Assembly (NCBI RefSeq): GCF_002288925.2
Contig: NW_022098031.1
Span: forward strand, 13,476,105 to 13,540,104
Source: Delphinapterus leucas
Lineage: Eukaryota > Chordata > Mammalia > Artiodactyla > Monodontidae
DNA length: 64,000 bases
Direction of reading: 5' to 3'
Shown here: piece after piece, positions 63,909 to 64,000 of the stretch
Layout of the letters: the number at the start of each line of letters is the position of its first letter
How positions within the stretch are numbered: position 1 is the stretch's first letter
Notes under the pieces: model-generated
What the model was told of the DNA's origin: nothing
Seen by the model: the letters and a program-made list of their open reading frames with translations, nothing else
Databases searched by the model: none
Made by a program: the position numbers and the translations under genes

Positions 63909-64000
63909 TTTGTCTATCTTTCTGTGAATGTGGTTTTCCTTCCACAGGCTGCAGAATTGTAGTCCTTCTTGCTTCTGCTGTCTGCCCTCTGGTGGATGAG
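63909..64000 (-). promoter_or_regulatory. L1-D 5' UTR, partial
   Basis: 'cttccacaggctgcagaatt' and 'gcttctgctgtctgccctct' match the part of the 5' UTR next to ORF1 in L1-A (8195-8250). The rest is outside the window. Confidence 0.85.

Larger units (their letters stand above)
59794..64000 (-). mobile_element. L1-D: LINE-1 lacking its 3' end, running off the window
   Basis: Minus-strand LINE-1 beginning abruptly inside the C-terminal part of ORF2 ('attctgagggttgcattttc'). It has no 3' UTR or A-tail; about 0.9 kb is missing compared with L1-A. ORF2 reaches 62931, ORF1 63908, and the 5' UTR starts at 63909 and continues beyond the edge. Its ORF1 and 5' UTR start match the L1-A lineage. Frameshifts and small duplications break it. 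Confidence 0.93.

Noticed and set aside
1..64000. Ruminant origin of the window
   Set aside because: CHR SINEs also occur in ruminants, but I saw no BovB or Bov-A type repeat in 64 kb. A cetacean fits better, although a hippopotamus cannot be excluded by eye.

Overview
This 64 kb window is mammalian nuclear DNA with no recognisable host gene. The best guess is a whale or dolphin. It carries about thirteen tRNA-derived SINEs of the CHR family (Cetacea, Hippopotamus, Ruminantia), artiodactyl-type LINE-1 copies, and mammal-wide MIR, L2, MaLR-type LTR and hAT relics. I saw no BovB or Bov-A element, which a ruminant window of this size should show. Every long open frame I could interpret is a piece of LINE-1, a fortuitous translation of a SINE, or unassigned. 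I saw no convincing exon, host promoter, RNA gene, CRISPR array or operon. The window reads as an intergenic or deep intronic stretch built by repeated retrotransposition.

Layout. 1-2.5 kb: old L2 and MIR remnants and unassigned sequence. 2.6-10.8 kb: an old L1 on the minus strand, split by a CHR SINE (2797-3133) and a near full-length younger L1 (L1-A, 3143-9060) that share one target site, plus a 60 bp L1 tail in the opposite direction. A 109 bp tandem duplication spans the left part of its 5' boundary. 11-22 kb: ancient L2-type sequence with CHR SINEs at 12.6, 14.2 and 19.0 kb, an L2 in the opposite direction, and a solo MaLR-type LTR at 20.4 kb. 23.2-30.5 kb: a full-length 7.3 kb L1 (L1-B, minus) with a 2.2 kb 5' UTR and clear target-site duplications. 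31.2-34.6 kb: L1-C (plus), a chimeric, internally deleted copy. 35.4-36.6 kb: an old L1M 3' UTR holding an L1 tail that itself holds a SINE. 37-59 kb: mostly MIR, L2, MER5-like, LTR and SINE insertions between unassigned stretches, with microsatellites, a hairpin beside a G-rich tract, and a 100-N assembly gap. 59.8-64 kb: L1-D (minus), which lacks its 3' end and runs off the window into its 5' UTR.

The genes here are retrotransposon genes: ORF1 (RNA-binding coiled-coil protein) and ORF2 (endonuclease plus reverse transcriptase). All copies carry stops or frameshifts, so none looks able to move by itself. L1 machinery acting in trans explains the SINE insertions: poly(A) tails and 9-15 bp target-site duplications are visible for many. 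At least two L1 lineages can be told apart by unrelated 5' and 3' UTRs and by a 27 bp in-frame duplication in the ORF1 coiled coil. The most interesting observations concern insertion mechanism: the chimeric 5' end and SINE-bridged deletion of L1-C, the triplicated target site around L1-A, the 3'-less L1-D, and the hairpin/G-tract at 45.4 kb. I did not find a new biological system. Family names come from recognising consensus sequences by eye and need a repeat-library search.
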